A model generated the notes under the pieces. It was not told where the DNA came from and did not search any database. It saw only the letters and a list, made by a program, of their open reading frames with translations. Source: Rhexocercosporidium sp. MPI-PUGE-AT-0058 (taxonomy: Eukaryota > Ascomycota > Leotiomycetes > Helotiales). From it: a stretch of 64,000 nucleotides of DNA. Below, one piece after another: positions 1 through 11,144 of this stretch; position 1 is the stretch's first letter; every line of letters begins with the position of its first letter. Where the stretch lies: the NCBI GenBank assembly GCA_020746875.1, contig JAGTJL010000021.1:372001-436000 (forward strand), given 5' to 3'. The translations under genes and the position numbers were made by a program.

Positions 1-1004
1 ATTAAATGCGGCCTAAATATCGAGTTTAATAAATACTTTAGCTTTTGATATATAAAAAAGGAACTCGTTAATTCTTAATATAAAATATAAGTCTTTCCGC
101 GTTAGCGTATTTAAACGACGGTAATTAATATAAAAACGTAACCTTTTATTACTTTTCTTTATAAAAAAAATAAAAAAGATAAAAAGACTTTAATTCGTTT
201 TAATAAACCTTTTATTAAAGTTCTTTAAGAAATATTCTTTTAATACTTTTAACTTCTTTATTAATTAATAATATAAAAGAGAATAAGAATTAAGTAATAA
301 AGCTTTTAATTAAATCTTATAATTGTAATATTAATAAAGTAATAAAACGTTTAATTCCGTCTTAAAAAATACTTTTTTAAAAAGTTAATATTACTTTAAA
401 AGCTTTTCGGCCATAATTTAAAAAGTATTTAAATCCTTCTTTTTATATTTTTCTTATAAGACTCGGTTTACTTTATAAATATTAATTATAAAAAACTTAA
501 TATTCTTGCTTTTTATATTAAAATAAAATGCGTTTACGTTAATTTTATAAATAAAAAAGGAAGTTCTTTGCGGAGTTATAATAAATTTTAGGCGACGGCG
601 TAATTATAAATAAGGCTTCTTTGCTTTTAGTTTTCTAACCGACTTTAATAATAAAAGTTCTGGAGCTGTTTCTGGCTCTTATTCCTTAAAAGGATTCTCT
701 AATAACGTTAATACTTATATATAATTAATAATAAATTAATAATATCGTCGTTTTTAATTAATTTAATTTATAATTAAGTTACGCCGGTTAGTATTCAGTT
801 AATAATAGTTAATAATTCTTACTTTAGCCTTAATAAAAAGCAATATAACTAACTCTTTCGTTTAACGGGGAGTTCGTAGGTATACGAAAGGCTATATAAG
901 ACGATTATTAACTGAATCGAGTTTAACGCGAAAGCGTCTTATTTATTTAACGTTAATTATTATATTTTAATTTTCTAAGTTAAATATAATAAAAAGGCAA
1001 TTAT
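1..1004. other. AT-rich RIP-decayed DNA, no identifiable gene
   Basis: This stretch is very AT-rich and dominated by TA and TAA/TTA words, with isolated GC-richer scraps near 580-680. I could not read a convincing protein family on either strand. It is most likely an older transposon relic lying outside the Copia element that starts at 1010. Confidence 0.5.
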
Positions 1005-1009
1005 ATATG

Positions 1010-1193
1010 TATAGTATAAAAGTGGATTAAAGCGCTATGAGCAGTTGTAATTGAATTAAAGTAATTAATTATTATTTTAAAAGCTCTAAGAATCAGAAGA
1101 AGATAATTATTTTCTTAAAAGCGGTCTATAATAGCAGAACCTAATTAAGTCACGTATAATACCAAGAGAGCAGCTGCCCGTGCTTATACGATA
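1010..1193 (-). repeat. 3' LTR of Copia C1
   Basis: 184 bp, matching 10956-11139 base for base apart from mainly C/T and G/A differences. It starts TATAGTATA and ends TATACGATA, the RIPped form of the TATACGACA end seen in the other copy. The left end is set by the target duplication at 1005-1009. Confidence 0.85.
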
Positions 1194-1624
1194 TACCCCT
1201 TAGGCAATTAACAGTAATAAGCCACTATTATTATAATTAACTATATTAAGCGAGAGCAAATAATAAGAAAGAATTAAATAAATAAATTCACTTATATACG
1301 GTAATTAAGCAAACAACCTGATTATATAAACCAACGATTTTCCCACTAAACCTAAACTTATAAACACTCGATAATACACAAATCAACTACTCTCGATCTA
1401 CTACTTAATTAATCCATCAATTAATTAATTAATTAATTACTCTTTTTAATACTATAAGTATTTCTAAGCGCTCCGCCAGAATTATTATAACAGAACGACG
1501 ATTTACTCGCTAAAGCAAAGTAAATAGCTCGATTTTCAATCTATTAATTTCGATCTACTAATCGGAGATTAATTAATTAAAGATTAATTAATTAAAAAAC
1601 AACCGCTAACTTATAATAAGTTAA

Positions 1625-2443
1625 AGCTATTATTAATAGCAAAAAGAAAATCGTCGCTAAAGCACAATTATCGGCTGCTCCTGTCCCCGCCCCCGCTCCT
1701 CGCCGTGCCGCTGCTACTCCTCGGGCTTTAAAGCACTTAATAAGTGCTCGTATAATAATTTATTTAAATTATATTAATAACGCCTTTTAAATAAAAGGTA
1801 GCGATTAATACTATAATACCGTTAAAAAGGGTACTCGCTGCTTCGCCTGCTCGTCCGGCCACAAGTACGTAATTACTCCCGCTATTACTTAAGCTCTTTT
1901 CCTCGCATATTATAATACGTTAAAAAATAAAATTAATAAAAAGGTAAGTCGATTCAGCTACTCTTTTCTTACTTTTTAATTTATTATTGATTTTTTTAAG
2001 AGCTAAAGCAATTAAGAATCCCGGTCCGTGCCGCTTTTAAGGGTAGTAATATTAGTAAAGTTGCTGCTACTGGCGCTACTATTAGTTTTAGTAATAAAGT
2101 TACTTTAGGAATTACTAATAGATTTAAAAGTAATAATAAAAATAATAATAATAAAGAAAACGGTAAATTACTTACTTTATTTCCAGAAAATTAAACTAAT
2201 TTAATTAATCTCTTAAAAAAAGAAGAAAAGCCTTTAATTACTTTTATAACTTATGCTCGTATTACTAAAAAGAAGATTACTGCCGCTGCGAGTATTTTCT
2301 TTATTAAGAAAAGTAATAAAAGAGCAGTTAATTATCTTATTATTACTATTATTATTAAAGCTACTCGCGCTACTGCCGCTGCTGAGGCTGCTACCGGAGC
2401 TGCTCGCGCCTATAATCCGGGCCTTAATATTCTGGCCTTCTAA
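1625..2443 (+). pseudogene. Antisense spliced ORF of Copia C1, Cys-motif protein of unknown function
   Basis: This reading frame runs opposite to the Copia gag-pol, between the 3' LTR and the end of pol. Exon 1 (about 1625-1943) encodes an Ala/Pro-rich stretch and then RCFACSSGHK at 1836-1865, followed by about 26 codons to a canonical donor GTAAGT at 1944. Using the acceptor ending at 2002 keeps phase 0, and exon 2 (2003-2443) stays open for about 146 codons with one TAA that could derive from CAA. It ends with an Ala-rich tail. The only stops in the frame are of the CAA/CAG-to-TAA/TAG type expected from RIP. GC content is higher than in the surrounding pol DNA. A similar ORF with the same layout sits in Copia C2 (28427-29090). 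I do not recognise the family; a small zinc-binding or nucleic-acid-binding protein is only a guess. The start codon is not defined. Confidence 0.55.
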
Positions 2444-2672
2444 GTTATATTTACTCGTAGAATTATTTTTACTCCTAAGTAAAAAGCTTAAGCTACTCGC
2501 GTTAAAAAGTTAATTAATATAATAACTAATACTTTAAGTAAGTTAGTTTAAGAGGTTTTAAACCTTTTATCTTTTAATAAATAAGCTATTCTTTTATTTT
2601 CTAAAGCTTAAGAACCTTTTTTTCTTTAAGTATCCTCTTATATTTTAAAAATTAAAGCTTACGTTTGCTTTT

Positions 2673-2845
2673 TGTAAGGTTCATAAGGTAAGGTGCCACG
2701 ACAGTTGTAATTCAAACTGATCTCTAAGGAAGTAAGAAGGGACTAAGAGTAATTTCCCTCTAAGTACATAAGTCCCCAGCCTCCGCCAAGCCTCCGCACT
2801 AGGCCCGATTAAGCCGTAAGCCTACCTTCTATTCTGCTCCTGACA
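2673..2845 (-). repeat. 3' LTR of element G
   Basis: 173 bp, nearly identical to 4657-4829; the differences seen are C/T or G/A. The ends TGTAAGG and CTCCTGACA resemble the ends of the solo LTR at 35967-36108, suggesting related LTR families. Confidence 0.88.
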
Positions 2846-2848
2846 TTA

Positions 2849-2859
2849 CCCCCTCTCTT
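2849..2859 (-). promoter_or_regulatory. Polypurine tract of element G
   Basis: On the minus strand this reads AAGAGAGGGGG and stops three bases before the 3' LTR, the position where plus-strand DNA synthesis is primed in LTR elements. It supports the minus orientation of G. Confidence 0.7.
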
Positions 2860-3153
2860 AGGCCATGGTCCCTAAGGCCATTAGCCTTCGACTTAGCCAC
2901 GTATTACTTCCGTATCTCTTTCGTAAGGCCTCCGTAACGTCTTTATCTCCTTTTGCATTTATACTGGGCTGCTATAAACTCTGAAACCTCGTGGGAAAAA
3001 CAGAGAAGTATACATAACAGTAATCAGTCCTCTCATAGCCTTAAATGCCTTCGTAAAGCTTCCGCATGTCTTTAAAGCTATACCGTGCCGTAGCTTCTTC
3101 CGTAGCCGTATCGTTACCTATTCGGAGGTCTACCGAAGCTCAGTCGTATCGTT

Positions 3154-3694
3154 GCTCTTCCGGAGCTATATTATGCCGTGGCTCTTTCGGAGCCGTATCG
3201 AAGCTCTGTCGGGCTGAGTTTATTATAATTGTCCTAAATCACCCCTCTCTTTAAGGTGGCCTCCCGGCCACGTATATTAGCGTATCTCAAGTCAAAGGGA
3301 ATACTTAAAAAAAAAATTCCGTGATAATATAGCTTTGTAGCCTCTCATCGACGCACGTTCGGTGCACATTCGGACGGTTTCTCAGCCTTTTTCGGAGACG
3401 AGTCGGTGCCTCATCCATGCTAGCTCTCCCTGTAAGGCGTCCCAAACAGCTTGAATTCGCACTTCCGAGCAGGTGCTGAAGTGGCTTCGCTCGTACGGAG
3501 TATACCATTCAGTAGGTCACCTGTGGCTTATAGTTCTACTCGGGATAACGCCCATCGACTACTAGACCTTCGTCTGCTGCAGTACAAGTATAATTACCAG
3601 CTTCACGGCGCTCTTACGGAGCCAAATCGTATTCCGACGCTCTTTCGGAGCCAAATCGACGCTCTTACGAAGCCGGACCGAGCTCTTTCGGAGC
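3154..3694 (+). repeat. Dispersed short hairpin units in element G
   Basis: Six units of the form GCTCTTNCGGAGC or close variants occur at 3154, 3181, 3610, 3639, 3661 and 3682. Each is a small inverted repeat (GCTC, five-base loop, GAGC, one unit imperfect). Spacing inside the clusters is 21-29 bases. They lie in the non-coding part between gag and the 3' LTR. Function unknown. Confidence 0.6.
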
Positions 3695-3705
3695 TGAAAC
3701 GTATT

Positions 3706-4509
3706 CTATTCTCTCTTAGTACATCGATTCGCAAAGTGTCCCTTCCCTCCGCAACTATAACACGTAGCCTCCGTACAACAGCTAGAAAAGTGATCGGTGC
3801 TACCGCAAAATCGACAGGTATCTCGTATCGCCTCCGTACGTGTTCCGTAACTCGTCCGTATCGACTCCGTAACTAAAGCCGTAATCGCGTCTGCGGCCTC
3901 CATTCGACGTGCAAGCCGTAATACTCCTTCGCGTGTATCGGGCGGTAACTGTTGCCGTAATAGGTCTCTTCGTAACTCAGGCCGGAGCTTCGAAAACAAG
4001 GTATTTGCTCTATGGCGGTCCTCCGTAAGGCCTAAAGTCTCTTCTAAGCCGTCGAGCCTCCTGGCGAAGTCGTCCGTAATCTTTCCGTCTCTTTGCCGAG
4101 CTTCTTTATATTAAATTGACGCGTTAAAACGCCGGGAAATCGGGTCCTGTATCAAATCAAGGAGCCAAACCTTGAAATCTTCCCACGAAACTCTTGCTTC
4201 CGTATCTTCTCCGACTTTACCCCGCTTATATGCTGTCCATATTCTTTCCGGCCTCTCTGCGAACGCAAGCATATAATAGGTTATTCTGTCTTCATCCGTA
4301 AAGTAAAAGTATCCCTTGTCGAGTTTAAACCGACGCTCCGCTCCTGATATAAAAGCCTGTGCCTCCTCGATCGTTTTGCCTTCGTAGGTAGGAAGCTCCC
4401 GGAGCTTTGGTAGCTTCCGAATCGACTCCGTGTCGTCTCCGTATTCGTCTCGCTGTCGTCGCCCAAGGGCCGAAGAAGGCCTTTCGATATTTGCCGCTGG
4501 CACAGTCAA
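3706..4509 (-). pseudogene. Gag protein of element G (one in-frame stop)
   Basis: One frame of about 267 residues runs from 4509 to 3706. The N-terminal part (4509-4114) reads like a retrotransposon Gag core, with PTYEGKTIEEAQAFISGAER and the following helix-rich stretch with WEDFKVWLLDLIQDP. A TAA at 4111-4113, probably from CAA, interrupts it. The frame then continues through REGVLRLARRMEAADAI to the C-terminus. The C-terminus carries CRFC and a textbook CCHC zinc knuckle, CYSCGGKGHFANRC (C-x2-C-x4-H-x4-C). In the family, Gag packages element RNA through this knuckle. The start codon is unclear: the first open codon region begins with TTG, and an ATG may have been lost. No pol frame follows. 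Confidence 0.8.
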
Positions 4510-4656
4510 ATGACTACTTCCGGCGTCGCTTTAGTGGATTGCCGGCGTGGCTCTTGTATTCCGCGACATATTAAGTCTATGTCGAATCGTCCGAGTCGAC
4601 TCCGTAATGCCTCCGAGTCAATGGCGAGCTACTCCTTGTAGATAGAGAGATCAGAA

Positions 4657-4829
4657 TATAAGGTTCATAAGGTAGGGTGCCACGATAGTTGTAATTCAAA
4701 CTGATCTCTAAGGAAGTAAGAAGGGACTAGGAGTAATTTCCCTCTAAGTACATGAGTCCCCAGCCTCCGCCAAGCCTCCGCACTAGGCCCGATTAAGCCG
4801 TAAGCCTACCTTCTATTCTGCTCCTGACA
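4657..4829 (-). repeat. 5' LTR of element G
   Basis: 173 bp, the partner of 2673-2845. The outer end is fixed by the CTTTT target copy at 4830-4834. I did not find a convincing tRNA-complementary primer site immediately inside it. Confidence 0.88.
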
Positions 4830-4834
4830 CTTTT

Positions 4835-7800
4835 AAATTAAAGAATCGTTAAAAATAATTAACTTTTTAAAATATAATAATTTATACCCCCGAGCTTAAT
4901 TAATCTTTAATAAAATAAAATTACAAATAGAAATTTATAAAAGAGAATTTTATAAAAGAATATATAATAATATAAATAAAACTCTTTAATTAAAAAGTAA
5001 GCTTATTATATAATCACTTTAAGAATAAATAAAAAGTAAAGAATATATATAAAAAACTGCTTTAAAACAAGTCTCTTAAAAAAGTTACTCTAATTAAGCA
5101 TAAACATCTATTAAATTAATAAAAGCAATAAATACTTTAAATTTCTGCCGAAAAAGATTTTTAATAAATCCGTTAATTAATATATAATCTATAAGAAGAT
5201 ATTCTATTATAAAAGTGCCCTTCTAAAACTCCTGGCGCAACCACATATTCTAAATATTAACGTAGCGTAATTTAATAAAAATACGCTAATTTTCCCTAAC
5301 GATTAACCGAATCGTTTATTAATTATTATAAAAAATTATTTAAGCTACTCTTATATTAAAGCGTAATTCTTAAAAGAATCGCTAAAATATTATAAATTCC
5401 TTGCCGGTGCACTTAACTCCAAAAAGCTCTGCTTATATTATAAACGTAATAATTATATTTTATAAAACTACTTTTTAAAAAATTAAACTTTTAAAAAATA
5501 TAAAAATATATTTATTAAAAGATCGCCTTATCTCGATATTATCCGCAAAAGAAGTATTTAATACTATTATAAAGTAAGAATCGCGCAACTTATAACTATA
5601 AGTAATCGCTAAGAAATAAATGCCGAAAAAGTAACGAATTATTTAATTAACTATAATTAAATACTCTCGAGAAAGATTAATTAAAAAGTAAGAAAGCCTT
5701 AAAATAGCAAAAGCGACGTTTACGCGTAATATAATTATAATATAAAGCACTAATCCAACCTTTTCTTAAAACTCCTTAATTTAAGCTAAAATAGCTTATT
5801 CTTAATTCTTTAATAGCTCGACTTAAAGTAATAATATACTTAAATAATTTCCATCTATTAATTTAAATCGAAGAATAACCTTTTAAATATAAGTATCGTA
5901 TACTAAAGAAATAGTCTTCGCTAATTAATCTTTAATAATACGAACGCTTAAGAACTACTCCGTTTACTCTCCTCCGGTAAGCTTATATATTATATTTAAG
6001 CCGTTAGTAATTAATTTAACGTCTTTAAAAGCCGAAGAGTAATAAAGCACTTAAATATCGTTAATATAAAATATCATAAATACCGTACGTTACTCATTTA
6101 TAAATATACAAGGCTCTTTTTTACAAGCGATTAACCCTAAAGTTATTAAAATATAAATAAAATCACCGTACTATAACGCCGGTAAGTCCTTAAGTCCGTA
6201 AAATACGCGATCAACTTCTATTATTATTCCGTTTTATTTAAAACCGTCCGGTAAATAACAGCGTACGCGAACACTTATCTCACTTCGTTTAGCGTTAATA
6301 AAAGCATTTACTATATTAAATTAAATTATTTCTAAATTAAATTAAGCTATAATAACTATAACGGTTCTAAAGGAGCGAGTAGCTAAAGTAGCTATATATA
6401 TTAATAAAATTAACGTTTTAAGCTATAAGTCTCTTCTTATAACGACTCGGGAGCGATAATAAGTTAAATACCCTAACGAATCGACTTTAACGTAAAATAC
6501 CTATTTTAAGAGAATTAATTACTCGGTAGCAAAAGTATATTTAACGACTCTTTAGCAGTTACGCGACTCAAGATTAATAATCTCCTTAATAATATCGGCT
6601 CAAAAGTACTCTTTTAATAAGTAATCCCTAAAGTCTCTTTAATTTAATAAGTCCTTAAGCATTTATAATTAATAAATCCGTAAAAGCTTAACTAATTATC
6701 GAATTTCAATATTTTTAAGTACAAACGCTAATATAATAATATAAACTGCGCTCAGGTCTTTTCCGTCTCTTCGCACTAGTTCTTGACTAAGCCAGAAAGT
6801 CCTTAGAAAATCCTTTAAATACTCGCGGTTACTTAATAATTATAATAATTCCGTAATTAGCTCTTTAATAATTATTATATAAACGCTTTAATTCGGTTTC
6901 GTTATCTTATTACTAACTCGAGTCTTTCGACCTTTATTAATTACTTAGTCTTTTATTCTTTTCCTTTTAAAAAGTTTAAATAAGCCGGAATTTAATTTAA
7001 TTAAAGCCGGGAGTAATAAGCGTAAACTTAACTCTCTTTCTTCTTTTAATTTTAATAATTACAGATGCTCTTCGTACTCAATTACTTAAAGCAAAGCTTT
7101 TAATTACTTAAAGCCGATACTTTCTTTAAATACTCCCCGACGCTTAAGACCGCACTCTTAGTTATATAACTTTCTAAAGTAAATTATAATTTATAATATT
7201 AACTTCCGCTTAAGGCCTATATTACTCTAAAAGTTTATTATATTACGTAAGACACCTCTTCTAATTACGCTCTTAAACGCTAATTATCTTAAAATATCAG
7301 CTCGTTTTAAAACCTAATTAAAGTACTCGTAAATAAGAAGTCTAGTATTCTTTCTTAATTAAATTACCCCCGAGTTCTTATTAACAAGTAATTAAATAAA
7401 ATCAAGAATTATTAAATTAATTAAAAGTAGCGTATTTACTTCTATTAACTTAATTAAAAGGAAAGCAAATAGCTCTACCTCCGAGCTTAAAAGCTTAACT
7501 AAAAGTTTTAATACCTCCGAGCTTATAAGCTCGTCGACTTCTATAACGCTTATTACTTCGCTTAATTATTCTCCGTTCGGAGTAATAAACGGTATTTTTA
7601 ATTCTAATATATTAAATACGCTTAATCGATTAATTATAATAAAACTAACGTCTTAATTTCCCTCTTCTTTTTTAATATTTTTATAAAATCCTTTAATATT
7701 AAGCGCGGCTAGCCGACCGCTTTCTTTATATTTAAAAAGCTTAAATAAAAGAGAGTTTCGTTAAAAATAATATTCCGAGTTATTATTATATATTATAATT

Positions 7801-10800
7801 AAAGCACTCAAATCTTATAAATATTAAATAAAACGTATTTAACTAAATAACTAAAATACGCTCGCAAATTGATTTTAAAAGCTCTCTTTTAATAAAGAAC
7901 TTCTCGGTCTTTAATTATAAAATAAGCTCTACAGCCGTACGTATATAAGTTATTCTAATCAGGCCGTAAATCGGTTATCAACTTCAGCGTAAGCTTAAAG
8001 TCGTAATACCGAAAATATTACTTAAACCAAGCTTAAAACACTTCGTTCGGACTCTTAAAGCCTTTGCGAGCAAATAAACTTATATTATAAAGAATAATTA
8101 CCGCCATTACTAATTCCGTCTAAAGCGCCCGGAATAAATTAACGGAAAAGCGCATCTTAATCGATTTATCGATTATTTCTTTACTTACGCGCTCAGTTCC
8201 TTTATTAAATTAGTATATATATAAGAAGGTAAATTTAATATTAATATTACTCTCTTTATACCACTTTTCATACTCAATTAATTTATTAATCCTTATAACT
8301 AAAGTATCGTTATTTTAGCGTATTTTATAAACCGAGAGCCCGAATTAGCGTCTTATCTACGCCTCAAACGGTTTAAAAGCATTTAAAATAACAATCAATC
8401 TTTTAATTTTTAAAAGCCGTTCGTAAAATTTCCCATTATATTCGTCCTTAATTAATAAAAGCTAATTATTCCCGTTAAACTTTATTAAAAAATCGAATAA
8501 ATCTTAAGAAATATAATAAAAAAGACGAATAATTACTCTTTTTAATTAATAACGATTTATCACTTATTATATTATAGCTATTACATAATACTCGCATTTT
8601 AACCAAGTTAAACCTTAAATCTCGACGTTACGCGCATTTTTTACTAAGTTTTCTAAAGCTTTCTTTTTAAAGTAACTTGCGCGTAAATGCTATAAGTGGG
8701 CTTCGTCGACTCGTGGCTTCAAATATTATCTGCTCGACTAAAAGCTTTAATAAATACTTTTTTTTAACGTTAAAAATATTAAAAAGCTATAATTTAAGCG
8801 AGTTAAAATACGGCAAGTAATTAAAGAAACCGAAAAGTAATTAAAAAGCTTATATTTAAAGAAAATTAAATTAAACTATTATTATAATTGCTTTAAAACT
8901 AAACTATCCTCAGCTATTCCCGTGCGTAAAATATAATCTAAACTATTATATTAAACTCTTGCTTACAAAAAGCAAGCTTCTGAAATAATATTAATATTAA
9001 AGCTTTTAATAACAGCGACGTTCGAGAGGGTTAAATCGCTTATATTCGGTCCGTTAAGGCCGTGAAGAGCACCTTTAAAGACTCGAGTACCGCGGCCCTT
9101 AATCATTAAGCTTAACGTTCCGGCCTTAACGCTATCGTCCGTAATAGATTTAATAAAGCTTTTAAAAACAAGAAGAGCTTTTGAATTTACTAAATAAATA
9201 ATAACTTCGTTATCGAGTAAGATACTTTTTATAAGCGAATAATAATTTATATTTATAATAACGTATACTCCCGCAGCAGTAAAAGCTTCGTCGAGAAATT
9301 CAAGGCTTATAAAATAAGCTTAAACGTTTTTAAAGTATTTTACTTTTACTAAAATAATTAATTTTAAAGTTATAAAAGTTATTAATAATTAAATAAAAAA
9401 GAAATTACTAGAAAGCGGTCCGGAAGCCAATTGCGCTATTAATAATATATTCCTACTAAATTTAGCGATTTCTCGGCGGAGGTCAAGGAAGTCGCTTTCT
9501 AATTAAAGTCGAGTCTCTTTAATTTCTTCTACTAATAATAAGTTCTTAAGATTACTCGCCGTCGAGCCGTCGTAATAATACCGCAATCTATAATAATTAA
9601 TAGCTTTATAATAATAAAAGCGGTGCTTACACGGGTAAGTATTTACTCGCGTGTTTAACGACTGGTTTCGTTAAGCCGATAAAGTTACAAAAGCATCTAA
9701 TCTTCCTTTAAAAGTAATATACAAGCCTATTATCTTTTATTATTTAAAAGTTATAAGTAATTCCTTATTAAGAGTAAATAATTAATTAATATAATTAAAT
9801 AAAAAATACTAATTTATTACCTCGAGAGCATTATCTCTTAATAATTCAGAGTACTGTTCGCGCGCTTATTCCGGTGCGAGCTTCTCTTATACCGCCTTAA
9901 TAAAGTCAAGCACTATTAGCAGTCTTTTAACATCCGGTAAGTCGTATAAAAGAGCATCTTAATAAGCCGCTCTTTATTTTTAAAACTATTTCTTAAAATT
10001 AACTCGCCTTGCCTTAATAATAGTAAGCTTCTTCTTATAAGTAGATTATATTAATATACGAATATTTATTTCCGAAAAGACGTAATCTCTCTTAAGGATC
10101 CGAAGAAGTAATTAAAGAATCCATGACTTTAATTAAAAGTCTTTATTTATTATCTCGATTAACTACTCTTTTTCCATACGAGCTTACTTATTCTCGTATT
10201 CCTTAATTATTCCTTAATAAATAAAAAAATTAATTATTTCCTAAATCCACTTATAAGCTACTTTATAAGCTCGAGCTTTTTCCGTCCATTATACGAGCTT
10301 TCTTACGTGTTCTTTTATAAGAGTAATATATATTAAAGCTATATTCTTAATTATAGCTTTTGCCGGTAATAATACGCTCGGCTTAAGGCCTTTCTTTATA
10401 AGGTCGCGAGCATTTTCGTCCCACTTCGCCTAAGCTTAAAAGTTATATTTAATAATTTCTTTATTTTATTACATTTTTAAATCGTTTAATAATAAGGGTT
10501 TCGGTTCGGCGTCGAGAAAGTTAAGAGTAATTAATAACGCAAGGTTTATTAAATTTTATATCTTATAAAAAATATAAAAGGATTTAAACGCCTAATATTA
10601 AAGAGTCCAAGTGCGCTTATTATAATTAAAAGAAGTTCGATTATTTAAAAAAGAAGCTAAAATTAAGTCTATTATAATAAAAGAATTACTCTCGTGAGCT
10701 CCGAGTATTCGATAAAGAAGGAAGGACTGGAGAGGTATCGAGTCCAGTTGCTCGGCTTTTATACTCGTCTAAAGTAGAATCGAAGAGTTAATAGAAAAAT

Positions 10801-10943
10801 AGCGGTATGAATTATACTTTATAATAAGGTAGAAAACTCTATAACGTATAGCAGATACTCTTTACTTATAAACTTACCTTATAAGCTTTATTTAAATTAA
10901 TAGCGCATAAAAGAAAGAATACTAATTTAATAGCTTTATTAAC
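4835..10943 (-). pseudogene. RIP-decayed gag-pol of Copia C1
   Basis: The minus strand carries the pol order expected for Copia: the integrase-side zinc region near 8500-8700 and RT near 5900-6400. The RT block contains EPCIFINE and then FMIFYINDI, where the catalytic YVDD has become YIND through G-to-A changes. Stops are scattered along the frame, nearly all explainable as CAA/CAG to TAA/TAG or TGG to TAG. The gag portion, expected between about 9000 and 10940, could not be delimited. No protein can be expressed from this copy. Confidence 0.7.
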
Positions 10944-10955
10944 AGGGCTTATAAT
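10944..10955 (-). promoter_or_regulatory. Primer-binding site of Copia C1 (half-tRNA iMet type)
   Basis: The plus strand reads AGGGCTTATAAT directly before the 5' LTR. This is GGGGCTCATAAC with three RIP-type changes, and the intact form is present in Copia C2. That sequence matches the anticodon arm of eukaryotic initiator tRNA-Met, so priming would use an internally cleaved tRNA as known for Drosophila copia and yeast Ty5. Confidence 0.6.
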
Positions 10956-11139
10956 TATAATATAAAAGTAGATTAAAGCGCTATAAGTAATTATAATTAA
11001 ATTAAAGTAATTAATTATTATTCTAAAAGCTCTAAGAATTAGGAGAAGATAGTTGTTCTCCTGAAGGCGGTCTACAATAACAGAACCTAATTAGGTCACG
11101 TGTAATACCAAGAGAGCAGCTGCCCGTGCCTATACGACA
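10956..11139 (-). repeat. 5' LTR of Copia C1
   Basis: 184 bp, partner of 1010-1193, less RIPped toward its right end. It holds CACGTG and CAGCTG words. A piece of a related LTR recurs at about 19390-19463. Confidence 0.85.
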
Positions 11140-11144
11140 ATATA

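Larger units (their letters stand above)
2673..4829 (-). mobile_element. Gag-only, non-autonomous LTR retrotransposon G, nested in Copia C1
   Basis: Direct repeats of 173 bp (2673-2845 and 4657-4829) bound a 2157-bp element, flanked on both sides by CTTTT (2668-2672 and 4830-4834). The LTR reads TGTCAGGAGC to CTTACA on the minus strand. A polypurine tract lies directly inside the 3' LTR (2849-2859). The interior encodes only a Gag (about 3706-4509) and then about 850 bp without pol. It is much less RIPped than the Copia DNA around it, so it inserted later. Absence of protease, RT and integrase makes it a non-autonomous element that would need a partner's enzymes in trans. Confidence 0.88.
1010..11139 (-). 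mobile_element. Copia (Ty1/copia) LTR retrotransposon C1, RIP-decayed, with nested element
   Basis: Two 184-bp direct repeats (1010-1193 and 10956-11139) bound the element, flanked by ATATG (1005-1009) and ATATA (11140-11144), a 5-bp target duplication differing by one G-to-A change. Reading the minus strand gives Copia signatures. Near 8690 there is a GAG-pre-integrase segment (H-L-R-A then ALENLVKNAR) whose conserved Trp codon is now TAG. Near 6055-6070 an RT segment reads FMIFYINDI, the RIPped form of YVDDI. Removing the inserted element G (2673-4829 plus one target copy) leaves about 8.0 kb, long for Copia; part of the excess is an antisense ORF at 1625-2443. All frames are broken, so it cannot move by itself. 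Family and orientation are firm; individual protein limits are not resolvable by eye. Confidence 0.85.

Noticed and set aside
2253..2513. 86-codon open frame on the plus strand in Copia C1
   Set aside because: It is a shifted frame over exon 2 of the antisense ORF; the Leu-rich sequence is an artefact of reading CTN/TTA runs in the wrong frame.
3451..3876. 141-codon plus-strand frame in element G
   Set aside because: It overlaps the zinc-knuckle part of Gag on the other strand, which is the recognised coding sequence; the plus frame has no features.
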